Shown: positions 1-9,681, counted from the first letter of the stretch. The stretch is 64,000 nt of DNA from Agromyces sp. Marseille-P2726 (GCF_902809835.1 NZ_CADDWM010000012.1:124001-188000), one strand, 5' to 3'. Program-made: numbers and translations. The notes: a model not told the origin generated them from the sequence alone.

Positions 1-1
1 G

Positions 2-1165
2 CAGGCGTACTCGACGCAGCGACTCAAGGCGGCCGCCCAGCAGCGCGGACATGACGTGAAGGTGCTGAACACCCTACGCTTCGCGATCGACCTGTCGGGC
101 CCCGAGCCCGACCTGCAGTACCGCGGCCGCCGGTTGTCGGACTACGACGCGATCCTGCCCCGCATCGGCAACTCGATCACGTACTTCGGCACGGCCGTGG
201 TGCGCCAGTTCGAGCAGATGGACGTCTACACGCCGAACACCGCCAACGGCATCACGAACGCGCGCGACAAGCTTCGCGCGACCCAGATCCTGTCGCGCCA
301 CAACATCGGCATGCCGGCCACGGCGTTCGTGCGCAATCGTGCCGACGTGCGGCCCGCCATCGAGCAGGTCGGCGGTGCGCCGGTCGTGATCAAGCTCCTC
401 GAGGGTACCCAGGGCATCGGCGTCATCCTCGCGCCCGAGGTCAAAGTGGCCGAAGCCATCATCGAGACGCTGCACTCGACGAGGCAGAACGTGCTCATCC
501 AGCGGTTCATCGCCGAGAGCCGTGGTCGCGACATCCGTGCCCTCGTCATCGGCGACCGGGTCGTCGCGGCGATGCGACGGGTGGCGAGCGGCGACGAGTT
601 CCGGTCGAACGTGCACCGCGGCGGCATGGTGGAGCGCGTCGAGCTGACGCCCGAGTACGAGCAGGCGGCCGTGCGGTCGGCGCAGATCATGGGCCTGAAG
701 GTGGCGGGCGTCGACATGCTCGAGGGCGCTGAGGGTCCGCTCGTCATGGAGGTGAACTCGTCGCCCGGCCTGCAGGGCATCGAGGGCGCGACCAAGCTCG
801 ACGTGGCCGGCGCCGTCATCGACTACATCGCGAACCAGGTGGCGTTCCCCGAGATCGACGTGCGTCAACGGCTCACCGTCTCGACCGGGTACGGCGTGGC
901 GGAACTCGTGGTGCACGGAGCCGCCGACCTGGTCGGCAAGACGCTCGGCGACTCGGGCCTCTGGGACCGCGACATCACCGTGCTCACGCTGCATCGCGGT
1001 ACGACCGTGATCCCCAACCCGCGCAAGGGCGTGGTGCTCGAGGCCGAGGATCGGCTGCTCTGCTTCGGGAAGCTCGAGGAGATGCGCTCGATGATCCCCG
1101 AGCGCCGCCGTCGCCGAGCGAAGGTGCGCAAGCTGCCGAAGCAGCCCCTTCCCGAGGCCGGCTGA
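2..1165 (+). CDS. rimK: RimK-type alpha-L-glutamate ligase fused to a TrkA-C (RCK_C) domain, 5' end outside window
   Basis: ATP-grasp ligase of the RimK family, which adds glutamate to a C-terminal carboxylate, classically on ribosomal protein S6. The reading frame is open from base 2, where the fragment begins with residues QAYSTQRLKAAAQQRGHDV. These match the RimK N-terminus, so the gene starts upstream and 387 codons are visible. The ATP-grasp core occupies roughly the first 280 residues. It contains VVIKLLEGTQGIGV and the metal-binding VMEVNSSPGLQGIE segment. RimK normally ends near 300 residues; here about 100 more follow. Visible residues about 299-363 (ELVVHGAADLVGKTL, GLWDRDITVLTLHRG, LEAEDRLLCFG) read as a TrkA-C regulatory domain, followed by a basic tail. 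The TrkA-C assignment is inference from pattern. The next gene is convergent, after a repeat-bearing spacer. Confidence 0.85.
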   Translation, partial: QAYSTQRLKAAAQQRGHDVKVLNTLRFAIDLSGPEPDLQYRGRRLSDYDAILPRIGNSITYFGTAVVRQFEQMDVYTPNTANGITNARDKLRATQILSRHNIGMPATAFVRNRADVRPAIEQVGGAPVVIKLLEGTQGIGVILAPEVKVAEAIIETLHSTRQNVLIQRFIAESRGRDIRALVIGDRVVAAMRRVASGDEFRSNVHRGGMVERVELTPEYEQAAVRSAQIMGLKVAGVDMLEGAEGPLVMEVNSSPGLQGIEGATKLDVAGAVIDYIANQVAFPEIDVRQRLTVSTGYGVAELVVHGAADLVGKTLGDSGLWDRDITVLTLHRGTTVIPNPRKGVVLEAEDRLLCFGKLEEMRSMIPERRRRRAKVRKLPKQPLPEAG

Positions 1166-1243
1166 GCGGATGCCGCGGCGGGCGCGGGCGACGAACCACC
1201 GACTGTTTTCGGCGCGGCTCGCGACCAATGGGTCTTTCGGCCG

Positions 1244-1374
1244 CGACTCCTGAAAAGAAGGACGCCGCTGCGGATGAAGAAGGACGCGGCTGCGGGTCGA
1301 GGAAACGTCCTTGCTTTCAGGAGTGCACGCGGCGCCTTCAGGAGTGCACGCGGCGCCTTCAGGAGTGCACCGCG
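1244..1374. repeat. cluster of short direct and inverted repeats
   Basis: Two full and one partial copy of a 21-base unit beginning TTCAGGAGTGCACGC lie at 1316-1336, 1337-1357 and 1358-1370. Upstream, ACTCCTGAAA (1245-1254) is the exact inverse of TTTCAGGAGT (1315-1324). Between them, a GAAGGACGC-GCTGCGG unit occurs twice (about 1256-1271 and 1278-1293). The cluster lies in the 297-base spacer between rimK and the convergent GntR gene. I see no convincing gene in the spacer. The translations across it are repetitive and lack start signals. It may be a terminator-like or degenerate mobile repeat. Confidence 0.6.
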
Positions 1375-1462
1375 TTGAGAGATGCCTACGGCGTGCGGTC
1401 GACGGCGGTGAGCCCGGAACCGGCTCCGGCGGCGGTGGCGTGCGCCCGCGGCATCCGGCCGG

Positions 1463-1849
1463 TCAGCGCTCGACGTCGAGCGCGGATGCCGCGAGCTCGA
1501 GTGCCGTCGCACGGTCGATGCCGAGATGCCGCACCCGGTCGGCATAGGCGATCGCGGCGAGCTGTGCCTCGCGGGTGACGGCGTCGCCGTGCGCCGCCAC
1601 GTAGCTGCCGGCCCGACCGCGCGTCTCGATCACGTGGTCGGACTCGAGCGCGCGGTACGCCTTCGCGACCGTGTTCACTGCCAGGTCGAGTTCGGCGGCA
1701 AGGGCGCGCACCGTCGGCATCCGCGTGCCGGGCGGAAGGGCGCCGGAGGTCACGGCGTCCACGACCTGGCGCCGCAGCTGCTCGTAGGGCGGCGTGTCGA
1801 GGTCGTGCCGGATCGCGAACCGGATCGGCGCGTCCGCGGCATCCGCCAT
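1463..1849 (-). CDS. GntR family regulator, short YtrA-like type
   Basis: A 128-residue regulator. Its N-terminal winged helix-turn-helix covers about residues 12-78 (PPYEQLRRQVVDAV, GTRMPTVRALAAELDLAVNT, VAKAYRALE). A short helical tail of about 45 residues follows instead of the large effector domain of FadR or HutC types. That length and layout fit the YtrA subfamily, which usually controls adjacent ABC transporter genes. None is adjacent here. It begins 2 bases after the Lrp gene stop and is almost certainly co-transcribed with it. The target is unknown. Confidence 0.85.
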   Translation of the reverse strand: MADAADAPIRFAIRHDLDTPPYEQLRRQVVDAVTSGALPPGTRMPTVRALAAELDLAVNTVAKAYRALESDHVIETRGRAGSYVAAHGDAVTREAQLAAIAYADRVRHLGIDRATALELAASALDVER

Positions 1850-1851
1850 CG

Positions 1852-2289
1852 TCAGTCCCGGTTCCGGTTCACGAGCCGCGAGAGCACGATCGCGCTGCGG
1901 GTGTGATCGACGTTGGGCGCGATGCGCACGCGTTCGAGCGCATCCTCGAGCGAGGCGATGTCTCGGGCGCGCATGTGCACGATCGCATCTGCGCTGCCGG
2001 TGACCGTACCGGCGTAGACCACCTCGGGCACTCCCTGGAGGATGCGCTGCAGCTCGTCAGGCGCCACGGTGCCGCGGCAGAACAACTCCACGTACGCCTC
2101 GGTCGACATGCCGTCGACCGTCGGGTCGACCTGGATCGTGAACGACCGGATGACGCCATCGGCCACGAGCCGGTCGACCCGACGTTTCACGGCTGATGCG
2201 GAGAGTCCCACCGACGACCCGATGTCACCGTAGCCGGCGCGCGCATTCTGGCGGAGCAGGTCGAGGATGGCGCGATCGAGGTTGTCCAT
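1852..2289 (-). CDS. Lrp/AsnC family transcriptional regulator
   Basis: A 145-residue protein with the standard Lrp layout. An N-terminal helix-turn-helix (LDRAILDLLRQNARAGYGDI, LSASAVKRRVDRLVADGVI) spans about residues 1-60, and an alpha/beta RAM ligand-binding domain fills the rest. Members usually sense amino acids and bind DNA as dimers or octamers. TACACT lies 6 bases before the ATG (2296-2301, read on the minus strand), suggesting a leaderless transcript. The arginine/ornithine genes ddaH-rocD lie 2 kb away. In many actinobacteria such genes sit beside an Lrp regulator, so they are the likely target, but this is inference from proximity. Confidence 0.9.
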   Translation of the reverse strand: MDNLDRAILDLLRQNARAGYGDIGSSVGLSASAVKRRVDRLVADGVIRSFTIQVDPTVDGMSTEAYVELFCRGTVAPDELQRILQGVPEVVYAGTVTGSADAIVHMRARDIASLEDALERVRIAPNVDHTRSAIVLSRLVNRNRD

Positions 2290-2375
2290 CCTCGGAGTGT
2301 ACGTTGATTCGTTGCGTTGGCACAGGAGCCGACGCGGGTTTCCTGCGTCGCTCGCGTCGACCTAGGCTGGATCCC
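2290..2375. promoter_or_regulatory. divergent promoters, both apparently leaderless
   Basis: The 86-base gap between the Lrp gene and the LLM oxidoreductase holds two -10-like hexamers. On the minus strand TACACT (2301-2296) ends 6 bases before the Lrp start. On the plus strand TAGGCT (2363-2368) ends 7 bases before the ATG at 2376. The gap also contains GTTGATTCGTTGCGTTGG, whose GTTG repeats resemble the half-sites seen upstream of ddaH. Autoregulation by Lrp is possible but not shown. Confidence 0.5.
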
Positions 2376-3176
2376 ATGCCTCTCGACGCTCCCGTCCGCA
2401 TCGGCGTGCAGCTGCAGCCGCAGCACGCGCAGTACTCCGCGATTCGCGACGCCGTGCTGCGCCTCGAGGACGACGGTTTCGACGTCGCCTTCAACTGGGA
2501 CCACTTCTTCCCGCTCACGCGAGGCCACGAGGGGCCGCACTTCGAGGCGTGGACGATGGTCGGCGCCTGGGCCGAGCAGACCGAGCGCATCGAGATCGGC
2601 ACCCTCGTGAACTGCAACTCGTATCGCAACGCCGACCTGCAGGCCGACATGGCTCGCACCATCGATCACCTCAGCGCGAAGGGCGGCACCGGTCGATTCA
2701 TCTTCGGCACCGGTTCGGGGTGGTTCCAGAAGGACTACGACGAGTACGGCTACGAGTTCGGCACGCGAGGGTCGCGGCTGAACGCGCTCGCCGATGCGCT
2801 GCCTCGCATCGAGGCACGATGGGCGAAGCTCGACCCTCGACCGACTCGCGACATCCCGATCCTGATCGGCGGCAAGGGTGAGCAGAAGACGCTCCGCATC
2901 GTCGCTCGACATGCCGACATCTGGCATTCCTTCGTGCGCCCCGACGACCTGCCGCACAAGCTCGACGTGCTCGCGCGTTGGGGCGAGAAGGTCGGTCGGG
3001 ATGTCTCCGAGATCACGGTCTCGAACACGCTGAGTCCAAGGCACGTGGACTTCGAGTACGCCGACGCGCTCTACCACGCCGGCGTGCGACTGTTCACGCT
3101 CGGAGTGTCGGGACCCGACTACGACCTGACGGTGGCACGCGAGTACCTCTCGTGGCGGGACGCGAAGAACCACTGA
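2376..3176 (+). CDS. LLM-class F420-dependent oxidoreductase
   Basis: A 266-residue luciferase-like monooxygenase-fold protein, starting MPLDAPVRIGVQLQPQHAQY. The family uses reduced coenzyme F420 (or FMN) for hydride transfer on diverse substrates. Motifs include FDVAFNWDHFFPL (strand 2 and loop), ERIEIGTLVNCNSYR, FIFGTGSGWFQKDYDEYGYE and IPILIGGKGEQKTLRIVARHAD, all typical of actinobacterial TIGR03560-type members. I chose the ATG at 2376 because the family N-terminus begins there and TAGGCT sits 7 bases upstream; the open frame extends further upstream but without homology. The substrate cannot be read from the sequence. F420 use is inferred from the family and lineage. Confidence 0.85.
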   Translation: MPLDAPVRIGVQLQPQHAQYSAIRDAVLRLEDDGFDVAFNWDHFFPLTRGHEGPHFEAWTMVGAWAEQTERIEIGTLVNCNSYRNADLQADMARTIDHLSAKGGTGRFIFGTGSGWFQKDYDEYGYEFGTRGSRLNALADALPRIEARWAKLDPRPTRDIPILIGGKGEQKTLRIVARHADIWHSFVRPDDLPHKLDVLARWGEKVGRDVSEITVSNTLSPRHVDFEYADALYHAGVRLFTLGVSGPDYDLTVAREYLSWRDAKNH

Positions 3177-3182
3177 CGCGAG

Positions 3183-3953
3183 TCAGCCCGCGAGGCCGCG
3201 CAACTCCAGTGACCCATCCACGTGCCAGGTCGCATCGACCTCGCCGGCCGAGCCGGAATCCGAGCTGGTGAGCGTCAGCCCATCTCGGGGGAACCGCCCA
3301 TCCTGCGTGCATGCCGCGGCCGCACCGTGCGCACCGTAGGAGACGTACAGGCAGAGGTCGATGCTGTCCCTCGCGGCGTAAAGGCGTGTCCCGTCGGACT
3401 GCACGCCGAGCAGCCGGAACTCCAGTGGACCCTTGCCGAAGTCGGCGATCGATCCCTCGACCGGTACGTCCTCGGATGTCGCAGGGCGTGAGAACACGTC
3501 AGCGGCACGGGTCTCGGCGGCGACCGGCTGAGACGCGAGGAATTCGGCCATCGTCTGCCCTTCGGCGGCTGGAGCATCCACCGCTGACAGTGCCGTCGTC
3601 GCGGCCGAAGGCGGCGGGAACCGTGCTCCGAGCTGCCACCCCACGGCCACGCCCACCAGCAGCGCCGCGGTGCCGGCCGCCATCGCCCAGCGGAATCGGC
3701 GCACGGATGCCGCGTCCGATGCGGCGATCCACTCGGCCATCGCGCGCGTCGAACCCGTCGGCGTCTTCTCCACGACGGTCCGCGCGGCCTCGATCGGCAC
3801 CTCCACGATCGCCGCTTCCTCTTCGCCCGCCTGTTCCTGACGCAGGGACTCGAGCTCGGCGATGGCGGCCGCCCGTTCGGCATCGCTCGCCACTGCGCCG
3901 TAGGCCACGCGCTGGAGCTCGCGCATGCGTTCGTCACGCGCCTTCGCGTCCAT
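3183..3953 (-). CDS. one-pass membrane protein of unknown function
   Basis: 256 residues. A charged, alanine-rich helical cytoplasmic part (about 1-88, including ERAAAIAELESLRQEQ and likely coiled coil) is followed by one membrane helix at about 89-110 (WAMAAGTAALLVGVAVGWQL). An extracytoplasmic domain of about 145 residues follows. It contains GPLEFRLLGVQSDGTRLYAARD, DLCLYVSY and a second cysteine (AAACTQDGRF). The two cysteines (LCLY, AACT) could form a disulfide outside the cell. There is no enzyme motif. The layout resembles small sensor or anti-sigma-like proteins, but there is no sigma factor next to it. I do not recognise a function. Confidence 0.7.
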   Translation of the reverse strand: MDAKARDERMRELQRVAYGAVASDAERAAAIAELESLRQEQAGEEEAAIVEVPIEAARTVVEKTPTGSTRAMAEWIAASDAASVRRFRWAMAAGTAALLVGVAVGWQLGARFPPPSAATTALSAVDAPAAEGQTMAEFLASQPVAAETRAADVFSRPATSEDVPVEGSIADFGKGPLEFRLLGVQSDGTRLYAARDSIDLCLYVSYGAHGAAAACTQDGRFPRDGLTLTSSDSGSAGEVDATWHVDGSLELRGLAG

Positions 3954-4287
3954 GGGGGCCTCCGTCGGTCAGCCGGCGGGCGACCGGCTGTGCATCAGGA
4001 TGCCGCACCGTTGCTCGCAGAGCAACCCGGCGACGCTGCGCTCCGAGCGTCGCGGCCCCCGGTGACGCGCGAATCGGCCGATTTCGCGAGGAATGAGCAG
4101 GAAAGTTGCGCATCACGACCAGAATCGCAACGCCTCCCCGTTCACACTGGAAGAGGCGTCTCGACGGCGGCGCAACCCGAACGTCGTCGTCGAGGCTCGC
4201 GAGAGTGACCTGGTCCGCCGACATTGCCGATCCAGTCGGGTGCCGAAGCGGTTCGCTGCGACATCCGATGACCCGCAGAGGAGTGAG
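3954..4287. promoter_or_regulatory. ddaH upstream region with three dyads
   Basis: This 334-base gap between divergent genes contains no convincing gene. It holds three inverted repeats: GTTGCTC-GCA-GAGCAAC (4010-4026, perfect 7-base arms); CGCGAATCGG against CCGATTTCGCG (4068-4088, one extra base); and GTTGCG-N15-CGCAAC (4105-4131). The first and third share GTTGC half-sites, so they are candidate operators for the ddaH-rocD operon, possibly for the nearby Lrp-type regulator. The start codon of ddaH is preceded by AGAGGAGTGAG, a good ribosome-binding site. Confidence 0.45.
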
Positions 4288-5148
4288 ATGTCGACCGTGA
4301 TCGAAACCGGGGAGCAGCCGAGCCTCCGGCCAGAGCGGACGCCGACCGGACGCCGCGTGCTGATGTGCCGTCCTGAGTACTTCACCGTCGTCTACCGCAT
4401 CAACCCCTGGATGAATCCCGCCGAGCCGACCGACACGTCGGTCGCGCTCGAGCAGTGGCAGGCGCTCTACGACACCTACCTCCGGCTGGGATACGACATC
4501 GAGCTCATCGACCCGATCGAGGGCCTGCCCGACATGGTCTATGCGGCGAACGGCGGCTTCGTCGTCGACGGCATCGCCTACGGCGCGAAGTTCACCTACC
4601 CCGAGCGCCAGCCCGAGGGACCCGCGTACATGGACTGGTTCCGCCGGGCGGGCTTCGACGTGCGCGCGCCACGCGAGGTCAATGAGGGCGAAGGCGACTT
4701 CCTCCTCGTCGGCGACACCATCCTCGCGGGCACCGGGTTCCGCAGCGACTCGCTGTCGCACGTCGAGCTCGGCAGCATCTTCGGCCGCGAAGTGGTCACG
4801 CTGCGCCTCGTCGATCCGAGCTTCTACCACCTCGACACGGCCGTCGCGGTGCTCGATCCCACGCCCGGTCGGGAGCACATCGCGTACCTGCCAACGGCGT
4901 TCGACGCGGAATCGCTGGCGGTGCTGCAGCAGCGCTTCCCCGATGCGATCCTGGTGAATGAGACGGATGCCGCGGTGCTGGGCCTGAACTCGTTCAGCGA
5001 CGGGTACAACGTGGTGATCGCCTCTCGTGCCACCGACTTCGAGCGCCAGCTGCGCGAGCACGGCTACAACCCGATCGGCGTCGACCTCTCGGAACTCCTG
5101 CTCGGCGGCGGCGGCGTCAAGTGCTGCACCCTGGAGTTGCGCTCATGA
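4288..5148 (+). CDS. ddaH: DdaH-like guanidine hydrolase (dimethylargininase or arginine dihydrolase)
   Basis: A 286-residue single-domain enzyme of the guanidino-group modifying (pentein) superfamily. It shows the opening VLMCRPEYFTVVYRINPWM, GLPDMVYAANGGFV, the acidic loop NEGEGDFLLVG, the catalytic His in FYHLDTAVAVLD and the catalytic Cys in GGGGVKCCTLEL at the C-terminus. The ATG at 4288 has a strong Shine-Dalgarno sequence. The stop overlaps the rocD start (ATGA), so the two are translationally coupled. Annotations usually call this dimethylargininase (methylarginine to citrulline). Pairing with RocD, which uses ornithine, makes an arginine dihydrolase-like activity (arginine to ornithine) an alternative that fits the neighbours better. 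Confidence 0.85.
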   Translation: MSTVIETGEQPSLRPERTPTGRRVLMCRPEYFTVVYRINPWMNPAEPTDTSVALEQWQALYDTYLRLGYDIELIDPIEGLPDMVYAANGGFVVDGIAYGAKFTYPERQPEGPAYMDWFRRAGFDVRAPREVNEGEGDFLLVGDTILAGTGFRSDSLSHVELGSIFGREVVTLRLVDPSFYHLDTAVAVLDPTPGREHIAYLPTAFDAESLAVLQQRFPDAILVNETDAAVLGLNSFSDGYNVVIASRATDFERQLREHGYNPIGVDLSELLLGGGGVKCCTLELRS

Positions 5149-6389
5149 CGCTTCGTGAGACCCAGGGGTCCGGCGTTTCCGTGCGCACCGCCGACGCCAT
5201 CCGCCAGGAATCGGAGCACGCCGCCCACAACTACCACCCGCTGCCCGTCGTCGTGGAGTCGGGTGAGGGTGCCTGGGTGACCGACGTCGACGGTCGACGC
5301 TACCTCGACTGCCTCGCCGCCTACTCGGCCGTGAACTTCGGGCACGGCAACCCCCGCCTCGTCGAGGCGGCGCGCGAGCAGCTCGGGCGCATCACCCTCA
5401 CGAGCCGCGCCTTCCACAACGACCGGCTCGCTCCGTTCGTCGCCGAGCTCGCCGCACTCTGCGGCAAGCACATGGTGCTGCCCATGAACACCGGCGCCGA
5501 GGCCGTCGAGACGGGCATCAAGGTGGCGCGTGCGTGGGGCTACCGCGTGAAGGGCTTGGCCGCGGATGCCGCGAACATCGTCGTGATGGCCGGCAACTTC
5601 CACGGGCGCACCACGACGATCATCTCGTTCAGCGACGATCCCGACGCTCACGAGGACTTCGGTCCCTACACGCCGGGCTTCCGCATGGTGCCCTACGGCG
5701 ACTCGGCCGCGGTGGCCGCGGCGATCGACGAAGAGACCGTGGCGGTGCTCGTCGAGCCCATCCAGGGCGAGGCGGGCATCCTCGTGCCGCCCGCGGATTT
5801 CCTCCCCGAGGTGCGTCGCATCACACGAGAGCGCAACGTGCTGCTCATCGCCGACGAGATCCAGTCGGGCCTCGGCCGGGTCGGTGCAACGTTCGCCTGC
5901 GACCTCGTCGGGGTCGTTCCCGACCTCTACCTGCTCGGCAAGGCCCTGGGCGGCGGCATCGTGCCGGTGTCTGCGGTCGTGGGCGACAGCGACGTGCTCG
6001 GCGTGATCCGTCCCGGCCAGCACGGGTCGACGTTCGGCGGCAATCCGCTCGCCGCGGCGGTCGGACTCGAGGTCGTGCGAATGCTGGCCACCGGCGAGCC
6101 GCAGGCGCGTGCGCGTCTGCTCGGCGCCCGCCTGCACGAGCGGCTCGCGTCGCTCGTCGGCCGCGGCGTCGTCGCGCTCCGTGGCGCCGGGCTCTGGGCC
6201 GGCATCGACATCGACCCGTCGCTGGCAACCGGTCGCGAGGTGTGCGAGGCGCTCATGCGTCGAGGCGTACTCGCGAAGGATACGCACGGATCGACCATCC
6301 GACTCGCTCCGCCGATCGTGGTCGAGGAGGCCGACCTCGATTGGGCGGTCGACCAGCTCGAGGCGGTGCTCGTGGAGCTTCGCGGCTAG
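5145..6389 (+). CDS. rocD: ornithine--oxo-acid transaminase
   Basis: A 414-residue class III PLP aminotransferase. It transfers the delta-amino group of ornithine to 2-oxoglutarate, giving glutamate semialdehyde. Diagnostic segments are YLDCLAAYSAVNFGHGNPR, MNTGAEAVETGIKVAR, GNFHGRTTTIISFS, the PLP-contacting LLIADEIQSGLGR, the Schiff-base lysine in YLLGKALGGG and HGSTFGGNPLAAAV. The length is normal. It starts at the ATG overlapping the ddaH stop. The two genes form an operon for arginine or ornithine breakdown toward glutamate or proline. Confidence 0.93.
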   Translation: MTLRETQGSGVSVRTADAIRQESEHAAHNYHPLPVVVESGEGAWVTDVDGRRYLDCLAAYSAVNFGHGNPRLVEAAREQLGRITLTSRAFHNDRLAPFVAELAALCGKHMVLPMNTGAEAVETGIKVARAWGYRVKGLAADAANIVVMAGNFHGRTTTIISFSDDPDAHEDFGPYTPGFRMVPYGDSAAVAAAIDEETVAVLVEPIQGEAGILVPPADFLPEVRRITRERNVLLIADEIQSGLGRVGATFACDLVGVVPDLYLLGKALGGGIVPVSAVVGDSDVLGVIRPGQHGSTFGGNPLAAAVGLEVVRMLATGEPQARARLLGARLHERLASLVGRGVVALRGAGLWAGIDIDPSLATGREVCEALMRRGVLAKDTHGSTIRLAPPIVVEEADLDWAVDQLEAVLVELRG

Positions 6390-6459
6390 CTTCACATCGG
6401 CGCGACTGGGCACGGCGTCTTCGAGCTGCACCCCCGGGCGACTCGACTTCCGAGCGGGC

Positions 6460-7203
6460 TCAGCTGCCCTCCTCGACCGTGATCGATCCGTTCGAGGTGT
6501 GCAGGTCGAGCGTGAACCGTCCGTCCGAGTCGTTGGCGACCCCGATGTCCCTGCGTCCGTTCGAGGTCTCCGCGGTCACCCGGTAGCTGTCGGCGGGCAC
6601 CGTCAGCTCGATGGACCCGTTCGACGTGCGCGCCTCGATGTCCTGCGCGACGGCGACCTCGAGCTCGATGGCTCCGTTCGAGGTCTCGGCACGGATGCCG
6701 TCGCCGTTCAGGTCCTCACCGGTGATGCGCCCGTTGCTCGTCCCGACGTCGATGCTGCCCGAGACCCCCTCGAGATCGACGTCTCCGTTGTTCGTGCTCA
6801 CCTCGACGCGGGCGACGCCGGTGAGGTGGATCTCCCCGTTGGACGTCGAACCGCGCACGTCGACGCCGACCGGCAGCTCGACCTCGTAATCGACCTTGCA
6901 ATTGCGGCCGCAGCCGCTCAGCGTGAGCACGTCGCCGTCCACCGAATGCGTCTCGTCAGCGGCTGACGGACGATCGCCCCGGTAGCTCACCGTGCGCGAG
7001 ACGGTCACCTCGGTCGCCGAGTCGTCACCGCGCACCACCACGTCGCCCTGCGGCTCGTCGATCTCGATGGTCGCGATCGACTCGGTGAGGGTCGTCTCGT
7101 CGGAGAAGCGCTCGACCGGCTGGAGGAAGACGCACCCGCTGAGGGCGCCGACGGCGAGCGTCACGACTCCGGCAGTGGCGGCGGTGCGAAGCATCCTGTG
7201 CAT
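6460..7203 (-). CDS. DUF4097-type beta-repeat lipoprotein
   Basis: A 247-residue lipoprotein. The signal peptide ends in a lipobox (ALSGC, acceptor Cys24). The mature part is a repetitive beta structure of the DUF4097/adhesin-like kind. TSNG or TNNG recurs at about residues 120, 137, 155, 174, 193, 213 and 236, spacing 17-23 residues, which predicts a short parallel beta-helix. CGRNC at about 98-102 may form a disulfide. The start codon at 7203 has GAAGGAGA upstream. It lies just downstream of the alpha/beta hydrolase on the same strand (26-base gap), so the two are probably one operon. It likely sits on the outer face of the membrane; the function is unknown. Confidence 0.85.
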   Translation of the reverse strand: MHRMLRTAATAGVVTLAVGALSGCVFLQPVERFSDETTLTESIATIEIDEPQGDVVVRGDDSATEVTVSRTVSYRGDRPSAADETHSVDGDVLTLSGCGRNCKVDYEVELPVGVDVRGSTSNGEIHLTGVARVEVSTNNGDVDLEGVSGSIDVGTSNGRITGEDLNGDGIRAETSNGAIELEVAVAQDIEARTSNGSIELTVPADSYRVTAETSNGRRDIGVANDSDGRFTLDLHTSNGSITVEEGS

Positions 7204-7229
7204 CAGTCCATCTCCTTCATCGGGTGGGC

Positions 7230-9013
<1,784 letters not shown>

Positions 9014-9605
9014 GGTGCCCGACCATGTCGATGCTCGGGTCGAGCAGCCACTGCGTCTGGAGGCCGTCGGCGGCCGCCATGATCAGGCCCGCGGCGATCG
9101 TCGGCTCGAGGTCGGGGTCGCAGCGTCCGGCATCCTGCTCCTCGCGGATGAGGTCGGCGAAGGCGTCGCGGAACGCGTCGGCCCGCCGCACGAAGTACGC
9201 GTGGGCCGGATGCGCCGGGTCGACCGCCTCGAGCGCCAGCTGGGCGTAGAGCTGCACGAGCCCGGGAACCTCGGCGTTGTGGGCGATGACCTTGAAGAAG
9301 GTCTCGGCTGACCGCCCGGTCTCCGCTCCGTAGGTCGCGAGATCGACCTCATCGCGCTTGCGGAGGACCTCGGCGAACAGTTCCTCCTTCGAGCTGAAGT
9401 AGTGCAGCAGGCCCGCCTGGCTCAGGCCGACGGCGTCGGCCAGTTCCCGCACGCTCGCGTGACGGTAGCCATTGCGCGCGATCACGTCGAGCGCAGTGGT
9501 GAGGATCTCCTCCCGTTTGGCCACGCCCTTGGCGTACGCCCCCCTCGTTGCCATACCTGCATGGTACGAAACGACGGTGCTGCCGCGCGCGAGCAACGCA
9601 ACCCA

Positions 9606-9634
9606 TTGACGCTTCTGGGCTGTCCACGTAAACC
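9606..9634 (+). promoter_or_regulatory. candidate sigma-70-type promoter
   Basis: TTGACG (9606-9611) and TAAACC (9629-9634) are separated by 17 bases, a canonical spacing. They lie 47 bases upstream of the small gene at 9682. The assignment rests on spacing and the -35 match only. Confidence 0.4.
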
Positions 9635-9681
9635 GGAGTGGAGATCGACACGCCGCATCGACGTGACGGAGGGAGGTCGAC

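Noticed and set aside
74..1228. Long minus-strand frame under rimK
   Set aside because: His/Arg/Asp-rich shadow typical of antisense frames in GC-rich genes; no homology pattern.
1228..1578. Open frame of 116 codons downstream of rimK
   Set aside because: It runs through tandem repeats, gives a repetitive Cys/Arg-rich product, has no ribosome-binding site and overlaps the GntR gene antisense.
5064..6431. Minus-strand frame opposite rocD
   Set aside because: Antisense of a complete aminotransferase; His/Val/Asp-rich with no domain.
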